Part shown: positions 25,581 to 34,567 of the stretch, piece by piece
Layout of the letters: each line of letters starts with the position of its first letter
Numbering within the stretch: position 1 is the first letter of the stretch
Assembly (NCBI GenBank): GCA_020403245.1
Contig: JADBYA010000005.1
Span: forward strand, 62,001 to 126,000
Origin: Flavobacterium sp.
Lineage (GTDB): Bacteria; Bacteroidota; Bacteroidia; Flavobacteriales; Flavobacteriaceae
DNA: 64,000 nucleotides
Reading direction: 5' to 3'
Program-made: the position numbers and the translations under genes
Notes under the pieces: model-generated
What the model was told of the DNA's origin: nothing
Database searches by the model: none
The model's input: only the letters and a program-made list of their open reading frames with translations

Positions 25581-27770
25581 CTATCTCGTAAACAATAATT
25601 CTCTGTATTTAGTTAATGTCCAAATTTCGTCATCAACCAAAAGCTCTAATTTATCGCAGTGTTCTCTGATTACCTCAAAATAGGGTTTTACTTTATCACA
25701 ATAAGCTTCCGCCATTTTTTGAGCATCGGTTAAGGCGTTGGCCTTTTTACGCGCTTCTGTCATTTCCTCCACTTTGGTATTGATACCTTCTATATGATGC
25801 GATATTTCTTTGATTAAAGAAATTTGTTCTTTGGCAATTTTTTCAAAATCTTTTCCAAAAATTTCTTTTAACCCACGTACGTTTTCAATCAAGGTGTTTT
25901 GGTAACGAATAGCGGTTGGAATCACATGATTGCGGGCAATATCACCCAATACTCTTCCTTCGATTTGGATTTTCTTAGTGTATTCTTCCAATTCAATTTC
26001 GTAACGCGCTTCCACTTCCACATGGTTCATTACATTCAAATCTTTGAATAATTCCAATGCTTTTTTGGATATTTTAGCTTTCAAAGCGGCTGGCGTAGTT
26101 TTGTGATTACTCAATCCACGCTTTTTTGCTTCTTTTTCCCATGCATCACTATAACCATCTCCTTCAAAAAGAATGTTTTTAGTTTGTTTGATGTATTCTC
26201 TTAAGACATTAAAAATAGCTTCGTCTTTCTTTAAATCTTTTTTCTCAATTAATGCATCCACTTCTTTTTTGAACTCTTTCAATTGCTTTGCAACAATTGA
26301 ATTCAACGTTGTCATGGCGTTGGCACAGTTGGCCGATGAACCTACTGCACGGAATTCAAATTTATTTCCAGTGAATGCAAATGGTGAGGTTCTATTTCTA
26401 TCCGTATTATCCAAAATCACTTCTGGAATTTTACCTACGACATTTAATTTTAAGTCTGTTTTTTCTTCAGGAGATAATTTACCTTTTGAAACACCTTCCA
26501 ATTCTGCCAAAACTTTGGTTAATTGGGCACCAATAAAAACCGAGATGATAGCTGGTGGTGCTTCGTTTGCTCCCAAGCGGTGGTCATTACTGGCAGTAGC
26601 AATAGCAGCACGAAGCAATTCTTCATATTCTTGAACTGCTTTGATGGTATTGATAAAAAACGATAAAAATTGTAGGTTACTCATAGGCGTTTTTCCTGGC
26701 GAAAGTAAATTCACACCCGTATCAGTAGCCATCGACCAATTATTGTGCTTACCCGAACCATTCACCCCTTTAAAAGGTTTTTCATGAAACAGTACTTTAA
26801 AATCGTGACGCTCTCCCACTTTTGACATTACATCCATCAATAATGAATTGTGGTCAACTGCCAGATTGGTTTCTTCAAAAATAGGAGCCAATTCAAATTG
26901 GTTTGGCGCTACTTCGTTATGACGTGTTTTAACTGGTATTCCCAACAACATACACTCTTCTTCCAATTCACGCATATAATTTAAGGCACGAGATGGAATG
27001 GAACCAAAATAATGGTCGTCTAATTGTTGTCCTTTTGCAGAAGTATGTCCTAATAATGTCCTGCCCGTCATTATTAAATCGGGGCGAGAATTGGCCAAAG
27101 ACGCATCAACCAAAAAGTATTCTTGTTCCCAACCTAATGTTGCTGTAACTTTTTTAACGTTTTTATCAAAATATTTACAAACATCCGTTGCCGCTTCATC
27201 AACGGCGTTTAAGGCACGTAAAAGAGGTGTTTTATAATCTAAAGCTTCACCAGTATAAGAGATAAAAACGGTTGGAATACACAAAGTCGTACCAAATATA
27301 AATGCTGGAGACGTTGGATCCCAAGCGGTATAGCCACGAGCTTCAAAAGTATTTCTAATTCCTCCGTTTGGAAAAGAAGAAGCATCTGGCTCTTGTTGTA
27401 CTAATTGACCTCCACCAAATTTTTCAACAGGATCTGAGCCATCGTAAGACGTTTCAAAAAATGCATCGTGTTTTTCAGCGGTTGCACCTGTTAACGGTTG
27501 AAACCAATGTGTGTAATGTGTTACACCTTTGGCAACAGCCCATTCTTTCATTCCCATTGCGATATAATCGGCAAGTTTTCTATCTATTTTAGTTCCATGT
27601 TGCACCGCATCTTTTACACCTTTATAAGCATCCGAAGTTAGAAACTGCTTCATCGCTTTGTCGTTAAACACATTGGAACCAAAAATTGCTGATTTTTTTC
27701 CGGCTTCTTCAAATTTAACAGGTTTTCTACCTGAAGCCTCATTTAATGCTTGGAAACGTAATGTTGACAT
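25581..27770 (-). CDS. glnN: Glutamine synthetase type III
   Basis: Forms glutamine from glutamate, ammonia and ATP. The 729-residue length, the N-terminal region GRKPVKFEEAGKKSAIFGSNVFNDKAM and the conserved core (GWEQEYFLVD, TRHNEVAPNQFELAPIFEE, GVNGSGKHNNWS, NDHRLGANEAPPAI, TSPFAFTGNKFEFRAVGSS) identify the type III family, shared by Bacteroidota and cyanobacteria. It forms double-hexameric rings. Single gene ending at a bidirectional terminator; its upstream region has repeated TATACCCTA words. Confidence 0.96.
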   Translation of the reverse strand: MSTLRFQALNEASGRKPVKFEEAGKKSAIFGSNVFNDKAMKQFLTSDAYKGVKDAVQHGTKIDRKLADYIAMGMKEWAVAKGVTHYTHWFQPLTGATAEKHDAFFETSYDGSDPVEKFGGGQLVQQEPDASSFPNGGIRNTFEARGYTAWDPTSPAFIFGTTLCIPTVFISYTGEALDYKTPLLRALNAVDEAATDVCKYFDKNVKKVTATLGWEQEYFLVDASLANSRPDLIMTGRTLLGHTSAKGQQLDDHYFGSIPSRALNYMRELEEECMLLGIPVKTRHNEVAPNQFELAPIFEETNLAVDHNSLLMDVMSKVGERHDFKVLFHEKPFKGVNGSGKHNNWSMATDTGVNLLSPGKTPMSNLQFLSFFINTIKAVQEYEELLRAAIATASNDHRLGANEAPPAIISVFIGAQLTKVLAELEGVSKGKLSPEEKTDLKLNVVGKIPEVILDNTDRNRTSPFAFTGNKFEFRAVGSSANCANAMTTLNSIVAKQLKEFKKEVDALIEKKDLKKDEAIFNVLREYIKQTKNILFEGDGYSDAWEKEAKKRGLSNHKTTPAALKAKISKKALELFKDLNVMNHVEVEARYEIELEEYTKKIQIEGRVLGDIARNHVIPTAIRYQNTLIENVRGLKEIFGKDFEKIAKEQISLIKEISHHIEGINTKVEEMTEARKKANALTDAQKMAEAYCDKVKPYFEVIREHCDKLELLVDDEIWTLTKYRELLFTR

Positions 27771-27790
27771 AAAATTTAATTTTTTATAGT

Positions 27791-27863
27791 TATACCCTAA
27801 TAATTTGATACAAATATATATATATTTATAAATTAAAAAAATTTATACCCTATTTTTTTAGGG
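27791..27863. promoter_or_regulatory. glnN upstream region with direct and inverted repeats
   Basis: Direct repeat TATACCCTA (27791-27799 and 27844-27852); the second copy forms an inverted repeat CCCTA-TTTTTT-TAGGG (27848-27863). Between them lies a minus-strand TATATTTG box (27811-27818) 40 bases before the glnN ATG. The arrangement is compatible with an operator straddling the promoter. No regulator is identified. Confidence 0.4.
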
Positions 27864-27964
27864 GTTCTTTTTAAAAATACGAATAATATTTATTAATAAC
27901 TTTTATGGTATAGTTTTTTATTCAGTAAAATCATTTCAAATTATACTTTGAAAATCTAATCCAC

Positions 27965-27972
27965 TATATTTG
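27965..27972 (+). promoter_or_regulatory. -7 promoter box (TATATTTG) of the TerC-family gene
   Basis: Exact TAnnTTTG, 18 bases before the ATG. A TTTG at 27947 is only 14 bases upstream, too close to be a good -33. Confidence 0.5.
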
Positions 27973-27990
27973 TACCTTAAAAACAAAAAC

Positions 27991-28938
27991 ATGATTGTTT
28001 GGATAATTTTTCTAGCTACAATTTTCCTTTTTCTTGCGTTAGATTTGGGAGTATTCAATAAAGACCCACATATTATAAAACCAAAAGAAGCTGGAATATG
28101 GACAGGAATATGGGTAACACTTTCATTTGTTTTTTCTATTGTTATCAATTGGATTTATAGTAATGGTTTTATTGCCAACCCAACCAATATTACTCCTTCG
28201 GTAGCTACTATAAAATTTATTACTGGGTATTTGATTGAGTTATCATTAAGTATTGATAATATTTTTATCATAGCCGTAATTTTTGCTTCTTTTAAAATAC
28301 CTCAAAAATACCAACATCGTGTGTTATTTTGGGGAATTTTAGGCGCTATTGCATTTCGAGGTTTGATGATTTTCTTTGGCGTGATTTTAATAAATAAGTT
28401 TAGTTGGATGACTTATATATTTGGTGCATTTTTACTATTTACCGCTGTCAAAATGTTATCAAAAGGTGAAGAGGAAGAATTCAATCCTAAGAAATCATTT
28501 GTGTATAGAAATTTACGTAAAATAATTCCGATTACAACACATATTGAAGGAGAACATTTTTTTGTGAAAAGAAAACACATCACGGCTGCCACTCCTCTTT
28601 TTGTAGCTTTGATAGTTATAGAAGTTATGGATATGTTATTTGCTTTGGATAGCGTTCCAGCAATATTAGCTATTACCTCTGACCCATTTTTAGTCTTTAG
28701 TTCTAATATTTTCGCGATTCTTGGGTTACGGTCTATGTATTTCTTTTTGGCTAATATGTTGGAGAAATTTAGTTATTTAGAATATAGCTTGATTGCAATT
28801 TTAACTTTTGTTGGAGTTAAAATGTTATTGGTTCATTACTATAAATTTCCTGAGTGGATTTCCCTAGGCTTTATAGCTTTATCCTTAATTATCGGTATCG
28901 TTATTTCTATAAAAAAAAGTAAAGATAAATCGTTATAA
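27991..28938 (+). CDS. TerC-family integral membrane protein
   Basis: 315 residues from the ATG MIVWIIFLAT; an in-frame TTG upstream lies inside the promoter box and is rejected. Seven or so membrane helices, with the family's intramembrane acidic residues: FLALDLGVFN, LSLSIDNIFII, VIEVMDMLFALDSVPAILAI. TerC/Alx proteins export or homeostatically control metal ions (manganese in Alx/MntP-like members) and were first noted for tellurium resistance. No ter genes are nearby. Its end overlaps the end of the convergent gene by six bases. Confidence 0.92.
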   Translation: MIVWIIFLATIFLFLALDLGVFNKDPHIIKPKEAGIWTGIWVTLSFVFSIVINWIYSNGFIANPTNITPSVATIKFITGYLIELSLSIDNIFIIAVIFASFKIPQKYQHRVLFWGILGAIAFRGLMIFFGVILINKFSWMTYIFGAFLLFTAVKMLSKGEEEEFNPKKSFVYRNLRKIIPITTHIEGEHFFVKRKHITAATPLFVALIVIEVMDMLFALDSVPAILAITSDPFLVFSSNIFAILGLRSMYFFLANMLEKFSYLEYSLIAILTFVGVKMLLVHYYKFPEWISLGFIALSLIIGIVISIKKSKDKSL

Positions 28939-30051
28939 ATTTTTCAAATACGTTCTTCGTTTTCTAAAAACAACCGGTTCAAAATGTTTCCAAATGTTAA
29001 TAATAGCATGATTATCCACAAGATATGGTGTATTGTAACAATTTTGAATTCCTTTATCTTTAAAAGTTTCATAATATTCGTTGAAAACAATTGCAGTAAC
29101 TCCTCTACTCTGGTACATTGGATCAATACCTATTAAATAGAACATCATATCTTTACTTTCTTTTTTTGCTTTTAGCAAATGATAAAAACCAAATGGAAAC
29201 AAGCTACCATTAGCTTTTTGTAGTGCTTCAGAAAAACTTGGCATTACAATACTGAAGGCAACAATATTCTGGTTTTTATCTTCCACAAACTTTATATATT
29301 CAGGGTTGATAAAATTGATATATTTTTTCTTGAAAAATTCTTTTTGAACATCAGTGATTGCTACAAAAGAGGCAAGACTAGAATAACTTGAATTAAACAA
29401 ATCAAACATCTTATCTACATAAGGCATTATATCTTTTGTATTTGAGAAGTTTATTGGCTTTAGTTCGTATCTTTTTTTGATTAACTCATTTGCTTTTAAA
29501 AAAAACTCTGTTTTTACATTGGAGAAAGGAAATTTATTTTCATTAAATTCTTTCTCTTTTACATAACCTAATTTTTCTAAATGAGAAGCGTAATACGGAT
29601 AATTATACCAAGTTATCATAGACCCAATTTCATCAAATCCTTCCACCATTACTCCTACTTTATCTAGATTTGAAAAACCCATTGGTCCTTCAACATGCTC
29701 GAGTTTATTTTTTCTTCCAAGTTCATAAACTTTCTCTAACAAGGCTTTTGTCACTTCAACATCATCAATAATATCCCACCAACCAAAACGTACTTTCCTT
29801 TTCTGTTGTACATTAACTTCATTCCAATTTATAATAGCTGCAATTCTGCCTACAATTTCATTATTCCTATACGCTAAATAAAAATAAGCTTCGGCTGATT
29901 CAAAAACTGGATTTTTCGATTTGTCAAAAGTTTGTAATTCATCATTAATCAATGGCGGAACCCAATAGGGATGATTTTTATATAAAGCAAACGGAAATTT
30001 TACAAACTCTTTCAGTAACTTGTTGGTATTGGCTTCAACTATGGTAATCAT
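28933..30051 (-). CDS. GNAT-fold protein (YghO-like)
   Basis: 372 residues with no signal peptide. The start (FVKFPFALYKNHPYWVPPLINDELQTFDKSKNP) and the C-terminal acetyltransferase-like half (MMFYLIGIDPMYQSRGVTAIVFNEYYETFKDKG) are typical of the YghO-type GNAT superfamily; QSRGVT corresponds to the acetyl-CoA loop Q/RxxGxA. Substrate unknown. Its ATG overlaps the stop of the outer-membrane protein gene (TAATG), so the two are coupled. Confidence 0.8.
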   Translation of the reverse strand: MITIVEANTNKLLKEFVKFPFALYKNHPYWVPPLINDELQTFDKSKNPVFESAEAYFYLAYRNNEIVGRIAAIINWNEVNVQQKRKVRFGWWDIIDDVEVTKALLEKVYELGRKNKLEHVEGPMGFSNLDKVGVMVEGFDEIGSMITWYNYPYYASHLEKLGYVKEKEFNENKFPFSNVKTEFFLKANELIKKRYELKPINFSNTKDIMPYVDKMFDLFNSSYSSLASFVAITDVQKEFFKKKYINFINPEYIKFVEDKNQNIVAFSIVMPSFSEALQKANGSLFPFGFYHLLKAKKESKDMMFYLIGIDPMYQSRGVTAIVFNEYYETFKDKGIQNCYNTPYLVDNHAIINIWKHFEPVVFRKRRTYLKNL

Positions 30052-31040
30052 TATGGTTTTGGATTTTCTAATTCTACTTGGTCTTTGCGTTTTTTACCTT
30101 TGTCCGCTTTAGATTTTTTATCTTTCTTTTTATCGTTCTTTTTATCCTCTTTTTTATCGTTTTTAATTCTTATGTAATTCGTTTCATAATTACTATCAAA
30201 ACGCCAAGAAAGTCCAAAACCTCCATATAGTAGTGCAGGAGTATCTTTGATGTTTTTGGAAATGGAAGCATCCAGTTGGATGTTTTCACGAACTAAATAA
30301 GCAGCACCAAAACGAAAAATATTATCGGCATAAAAATCACTTTTGTATGCCTGCATTTCCACAAAACCAGACCAACGCATATTAAAACCTCTCGTTAAAG
30401 TGGTAATTAATCCTAAGGTTGGATAATCTGTCATGTATTTATCCGCAATAATATTGGTAATAAAAACCCATTTGGAACCAAAATGATTTTGGGTAATTAT
30501 CATCAGTTTCGGACTAATAGCAGGATCTGTATCAAAAGTGTAAGGATTAGTTCCTAAATTCAGATTAAATCCACCATAAACTGCCACTGCAGGAATAAAC
30601 TGTTTCCAACTGAACTTGTGATTGGCTTTCCAACTTAATAAATTTGGTTTATCGTCTTTTAGTTTTAGGAATGGATCAAAAATTAAATATTTTGCTCCCA
30701 AAGTAAATTGTTTGAAACCACCACGTGTATCTTTTACCAACGGAGCTTCATACCAATCATATTGGTATTGTGTTTCTAAGTTAAACTCAAATTGATCAAA
30801 AAAAGCGCCATAGCGTAAACTCAATTCTGTACCAAAACCGTTGGCTTCATAACGCTGCAAATTATGTTCTTCGCTAATTCCATACAAACCACCTTCGGCT
30901 TGAATAACGGTTTTGCCTACAGAAAATGCCGACATTGATTTGCCTGGTCTATTAGAATTAATGATATCAGTATATTGCCCATATAGCAAAGTTGAAGTCA
31001 TCAAAAACCCAACAATAAAAAGAAATTTTATTTGGAACAT
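30051..31040 (-). CDS. Outer-membrane beta-barrel protein of transporter type
   Basis: 329 residues with signal peptide (LLYGQ). The start TDIINSNRPGKSMSAFSVGKTVIQAEGGL and alternating amphipathic strands (FEFNLETQYQYDW, FVEMQAYKSDFY) match the phenol-MetA-degradation/transporter group of outer-membrane channels. The last ~40 residues form a Lys/Asp-rich tail (KKEDKKNDKKKDKKSK...) with no barrel character, unusual for a barrel and probably periplasmic. Operon with the GNAT-like gene. Confidence 0.78.
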   Translation of the reverse strand: MFQIKFLFIVGFLMTSTLLYGQYTDIINSNRPGKSMSAFSVGKTVIQAEGGLYGISEEHNLQRYEANGFGTELSLRYGAFFDQFEFNLETQYQYDWYEAPLVKDTRGGFKQFTLGAKYLIFDPFLKLKDDKPNLLSWKANHKFSWKQFIPAVAVYGGFNLNLGTNPYTFDTDPAISPKLMIITQNHFGSKWVFITNIIADKYMTDYPTLGLITTLTRGFNMRWSGFVEMQAYKSDFYADNIFRFGAAYLVRENIQLDASISKNIKDTPALLYGGFGLSWRFDSNYETNYIRIKNDKKEDKKNDKKKDKKSKADKGKKRKDQVELENPKP

Positions 31041-31068
31041 AATTAAATTTTTAAATCAAATTGTTTAT

Positions 31069-31076
31069 CAAAAGTA
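31069..31076 (-). promoter_or_regulatory. -7 promoter box (TACTTTTG) of the barrel/GNAT operon
   Basis: Matches TAnnTTTG on the minus strand, 28 bases before the ATG. Confidence 0.45.
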
Positions 31077-31132
31077 CTATAATTTATCATTTATTTAAGA
31101 AGTCAAAGCAATTTTTACATTACAGAATTTAG

Positions 31133-31140
31133 TATTTTTG
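31133..31140 (+). promoter_or_regulatory. -7 promoter box (TATTTTTG) of the DUF4834 gene
   Basis: Matches TAnnTTTG, 19 bases before the ATG. Confidence 0.45.
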
Positions 31141-31159
31141 ACAAAAATTTATTTATTCA

Positions 31160-31408
31160 ATGGAAACCGCCTCTTTCAACGGATTATTAAAAGCAATACT
31201 CTACATATTAGCTTTTTATTATATTTTTAAGTTCTTAGCTCGTTTGTTTTTACCCGTTATAGCCAAAAAAGTTGTCGAAAAAGCATCAGAGCAATTCCAA
31301 CAACAGCAACAAAATCAACAACAAAACAATACTCATTCATCAACTTCAGAAAAACCAAAAGAAAAGAAAATTGTTGGTGAATATGTAGACTTTGAAGAAA
31401 TAGAATAA
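31160..31408 (+). CDS. DUF4834-family small membrane protein
   Basis: 82 residues: one membrane helix (about 9-36, ILYILAFYYIFKFLARLFLPVIA), a Gln-rich stretch (about residues 45-57), and the acidic end GEYVDFEEIE characteristic of DUF4834. Function unknown. Precedes the YfhO gene and may share its transcript. Confidence 0.85.
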   Translation: METASFNGLLKAILYILAFYYIFKFLARLFLPVIAKKVVEKASEQFQQQQQNQQQNNTHSSTSEKPKEKKIVGEYVDFEEIE

Positions 31409-31428
31409 TTTAGTGTTCTGTTTGAACT

Positions 31429-31442
31429 ATAAACCATAAACC
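31429..31442 (+). repeat. Short tandem repeat ATAAACC x2
   Basis: Two exact 7-base units followed by near-copies, in the DUF4834-yfhO gap. Confidence 0.55.
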
Positions 31443-31463
31443 AAAAACTACCAACCCATTATA

Positions 31464-33908
31464 ATGAAGCAACTTCAAAAGTTATATCCACATTTAGCAG
31501 CCATATTTGGCTTTGTACTAATTGCCTTAATCTATTTTTATCCGGTTCTACAAGGAAAAAAAATCTATCAATCGGATATTGTTCAATATACCGGAATGGC
31601 AAAAGAACAAAACGATTTTAGAGCCGAATACAATGCCGAACCTTACTGGACAAACTCAGCTTTTGGTGGCATGCCAACCTATCAGCTTGGTGCCAATTAT
31701 CCCAATGATTACATCGGAATGCTTGACGATGCTTTGCGATTTCTTCCTCGCCCAGCTGACTATTTATTTCTTTATTTTTTAGGATTTTATGCGTTACTCT
31801 TAGTCTTCCGCGTTGATCCGTTAAAAGCATTTTTTGGAGCGCTGGCCTTTGGTTTTTCAACCTATTTGATAATCATTCTTGGCGTTGGACATAATGCCAA
31901 AGCACATGCAATTGCCTATATGCCATTAGTTATTGCTGGATTTATATTGGTTTTTAGAAAACATTTTATATATGGTGGAATTTTAACGATGCTTGCTGTA
32001 GCGCTAGAAATCAATGCCAATCACTTTCAAATGACCTATTATTTGTTGTTGTTTTTACTAGTGTTTTCGATTTATTTCTTATACAAATTATTCAAAGAAA
32101 AAGACTTAAAAGCATTGCCTAAAATCATTGGAACATTTGCCGTTGCAGTCGTTTTGGCTATTGGTGCAAATGCAACTAACTTATTGGCAACCAAAGAATA
32201 TGCGGATTTTAGTACGAGAAGTAAAAACGAGCTAACTTTCAATCCAGATGGTTCAAAAGTAACGACCGATAATGTACTTTCACGAGAATACATTACGGAA
32301 TATAGCTACGGAATTGCCGAAAGTTTCAACCTGATTGCGCCACGATTATTTGGTGGTTCCAATGCCGAAAACGTTGGAACAGACAGTAATTTATATGAAT
32401 TTATTTCCAATCAAGGCGCATCACCTAGTGAAGCTGCAGAATTTGCCGAAAGCGTTCCAACTTATTGGGGGAATCAACCTATCGTTGCTGCGCCAGCTTA
32501 TATTGGTGCGATTGTTTTTTTCTTAGCGATTTTAGCTTTATATCATGACAAACGAAAAATAAAATATGCTTTCGTTGCTGGAGCGATTTTCTCTTTACTT
32601 CTTTCTTGGGGTAAAAATTTCCCAGCTTTGACTAACTTTTTCATTGATTATGTTCCAATGTATGACAAATTTAGAGCGGTTTCTTCCATACAAGTAATTT
32701 TAGAATTATGCGTTCCGGTTTTAGCCATTATGGGTTTACAATCGTTTATCAAAAATGAAGAAAATCGTAAAAAATCATTGCTTTACACGGCTGGAACTTC
32801 TATTGGAATAATCGTTATATTGTTCTTATTCAAAGGAATGTTCAATTTTACGACGGCTAATGACAACTATTATATCGAAGCTTATGGTCGCGAAATGGGA
32901 ACTGCTTTTGTCGATGCTCTAAAATTAGACCGAGAAAGTTTGTATAAAGCCGATTTATTGCGTTCTGGTTTCTTTATGTTAGTTGCTTTTGGATTGCTTT
33001 GGTTTTACTTTAAAGGAAAATTAGCACAAGGAAATACCATTATTTTGATTGGTTTATTTATGGTGGCTGATTTATTTTTTGTAGCCAAAAATTATGTAAA
33101 TGCAAAAGATTTCGTAAGTGCTCGTGAAATGAACGAACCGTTTCAAGCTACCGAAACCGATATGCAAATTCTTCAAGACACGACACATTACCGCGTTTTT
33201 GAAGTGGCCGGAAACATGAGTAGTGCGCGAGCTTCTTATTTCCACAAATCACTTGGAGGTTATCATGCAGCAAAACCAAAAAGAATGCAACAACTTTTTG
33301 ATTATCAAATTGCCAAAAACAATAAAAACGTTTTGGACATGTTGAACATCAAATACATTATTCAAAGTGATGAAAAAGAACAAGAATTTGCCACCATCAA
33401 TCCTGATGCCAACGGAAATGCGTGGTATGTTTCTAAAATTGAATATGTAAATTCAACTGACGAGGAAATGAAAGCATTGGATAAATTGGATACTAAAGAA
33501 GTTGTATTGATTAATCAATATGAATTTGGCTCTTGGCGAAAAGACAATCCAAATAGAAAGTTTCAAAAAGACAGTTTAGCTTCAATAAAACTCGATTTAT
33601 ACAAACCCAATCATTTAAAATATACTTCCAATAATAACAATGATGGTTTTGCAGTCTTCTCTGAAATCTATTATAAAAACGGTTGGAAAGCTACAATTGA
33701 TGGAAAAGAAGTTTCAATTTACAGAGTGAATTACACACTTCGTGGGCTAGAAATCCCTAAAGGAAAACACACTATCGAGTTCAAGTTTGAACCACAAGTT
33801 GTAAAAACAGGAGGCACAATTGCATTATTTAGTTCTATAGGAATGTTATTGGTTATTGTTGGTGGCGTTTATTTTGATAAAAGAAAGAAAGAAAAAAGTC
33901 AAAGTTAA
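31464..33908 (+). CDS. YfhO-family multispanning membrane protein
   Basis: 814 residues with about 12-13 membrane helices in the first two thirds, then a periplasmic domain (DTTHYRVFEVAGNMSSARASYFHKSLGGYHAAKPKRMQQL) and a last helix (ALFSSIGMLLVIVGGVYF). Features such as FPALTNFFIDYVPMYDKFRAVSSIQVIL and DGKEVSIYRVNYTLRGLEIPKGKH are standard in YfhO proteins, thought to be GT-C-like enzymes that glycosylate lipoteichoic acid or cell-envelope polymers. In this Gram-negative context the acceptor is unknown. It begins an envelope-glycan stretch. Confidence 0.92.
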   Translation: MKQLQKLYPHLAAIFGFVLIALIYFYPVLQGKKIYQSDIVQYTGMAKEQNDFRAEYNAEPYWTNSAFGGMPTYQLGANYPNDYIGMLDDALRFLPRPADYLFLYFLGFYALLLVFRVDPLKAFFGALAFGFSTYLIIILGVGHNAKAHAIAYMPLVIAGFILVFRKHFIYGGILTMLAVALEINANHFQMTYYLLLFLLVFSIYFLYKLFKEKDLKALPKIIGTFAVAVVLAIGANATNLLATKEYADFSTRSKNELTFNPDGSKVTTDNVLSREYITEYSYGIAESFNLIAPRLFGGSNAENVGTDSNLYEFISNQGASPSEAAEFAESVPTYWGNQPIVAAPAYIGAIVFFLAILALYHDKRKIKYAFVAGAIFSLLLSWGKNFPALTNFFIDYVPMYDKFRAVSSIQVILELCVPVLAIMGLQSFIKNEENRKKSLLYTAGTSIGIIVILFLFKGMFNFTTANDNYYIEAYGREMGTAFVDALKLDRESLYKADLLRSGFFMLVAFGLLWFYFKGKLAQGNTIILIGLFMVADLFFVAKNYVNAKDFVSAREMNEPFQATETDMQILQDTTHYRVFEVAGNMSSARASYFHKSLGGYHAAKPKRMQQLFDYQIAKNNKNVLDMLNIKYIIQSDEKEQEFATINPDANGNAWYVSKIEYVNSTDEEMKALDKLDTKEVVLINQYEFGSWRKDNPNRKFQKDSLASIKLDLYKPNHLKYTSNNNNDGFAVFSEIYYKNGWKATIDGKEVSIYRVNYTLRGLEIPKGKHTIEFKFEPQVVKTGGTIALFSSIGMLLVIVGGVYFDKRKKEKSQS

Positions 33909-33921
33909 TTTTGTAAATTTG
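33906..33921 (+). promoter_or_regulatory. Two overlapping -7 boxes before the 53-residue gene
   Basis: TAATTTTG (33906-33913, starting in the yfhO stop codon) directly followed by TAAATTTG (33914-33921), the latter 19 bases before the ATG. They indicate a separate transcription unit for the following pair. Confidence 0.5.
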
Positions 33922-33940
33922 AATATTAAAGTCAATAAAT

Positions 33941-34102
33941 ATGAAGGCATCAAAACTAAATCACAATCATCCATCTAAAATGGAAGCTCGTTACCTTGAT
34001 GAGATTAAAAAGATGTCCCCTCAACAACGTTTTGAAAAATTGATGGCTATTATTGAGATTTCCTATTTGTTGAAAACAGCCAAAAAACCAAAAACTAAAT
34101 GA
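33941..34102 (+). CDS. Small helical protein paired with nucleotidyltransferase
   Basis: 53 residues, MKASKLNHNH... to ...KKPKTK. Its TGA overlaps the ATG of the nucleotidyltransferase gene (ATGA). A promoter box lies 19 bases upstream. The centre (MSPQQRFEKLMAIIEISYLL) resembles the short 'spxeRl.k.fel.e' helical proteins commonly encoded just before nucleotidyltransferases in toxin-antitoxin-like pairs. Too short to assign by motif alone; confidence comes from promoter, overlap and pattern. Confidence 0.75.
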   Translation: MKASKLNHNHPSKMEARYLDEIKKMSPQQRFEKLMAIIEISYLLKTAKKPKTK

Positions 34103-34566
34103 ACAATCAAATAATTGAAATATGGAAGTTTTTTTCAATTCACAAAGTTAAATATCTTACTATTGGCGGTTTTGCAGTAAATATTCATGGGTATGGTCGA
34201 AACACTGGAGATATAGATATATTTATTGAAGACACTATCGAAAATAGAGAAAATCTAAGAATAGCTTTAAAAAATGCAGGAATTGGCGATTATGAAAATA
34301 TTAAAACGATGCAATTTATTCCGGGATGGACAGATATTTCATTAAATTTCGATTTACGATTAGATATTATGACTTCAGTTAAAGGCCTAGAAAATAGTTC
34401 TTTCGAGCAACTTTTAGAAAAAGCTTACATTACCGAAATCAACGATGTTCCAGTTTATTTTTTAGATTATGACAATTTGATAAAAGCCAAAAAAGCTACA
34501 AATCGGCTCAAAGACCAACTTGATATTGAAGAGTTAGAAAAAATCAATAAAAAATCTAATTCATAA
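34099..34566 (+). CDS. Nucleotidyltransferase (MNT/AbiEii-like)
   Basis: 155 residues with the polymerase-beta-fold signature GGFAVNIHGYGRNTGDIDIFIE: the GG loop at about 23-24 and the metal-binding DID at about 37-39. A third acidic residue is expected in LRLDIMTSVKGLE. The C-terminal KATNRLKDQLDIEELEKI is typical of AbiEii/DUF6036-like transferases, some of which act as toxins that nucleotidylate tRNA. Overlaps the 53-residue ORF. The nucleotide transferred and the target cannot be read from sequence. Confidence 0.85.
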   Translation: MNNQIIEIWKFFSIHKVKYLTIGGFAVNIHGYGRNTGDIDIFIEDTIENRENLRIALKNAGIGDYENIKTMQFIPGWTDISLNFDLRLDIMTSVKGLENSSFEQLLEKAYITEINDVPVYFLDYDNLIKAKKATNRLKDQLDIEELEKINKKSNS

Positions 34567-34567
34567 C

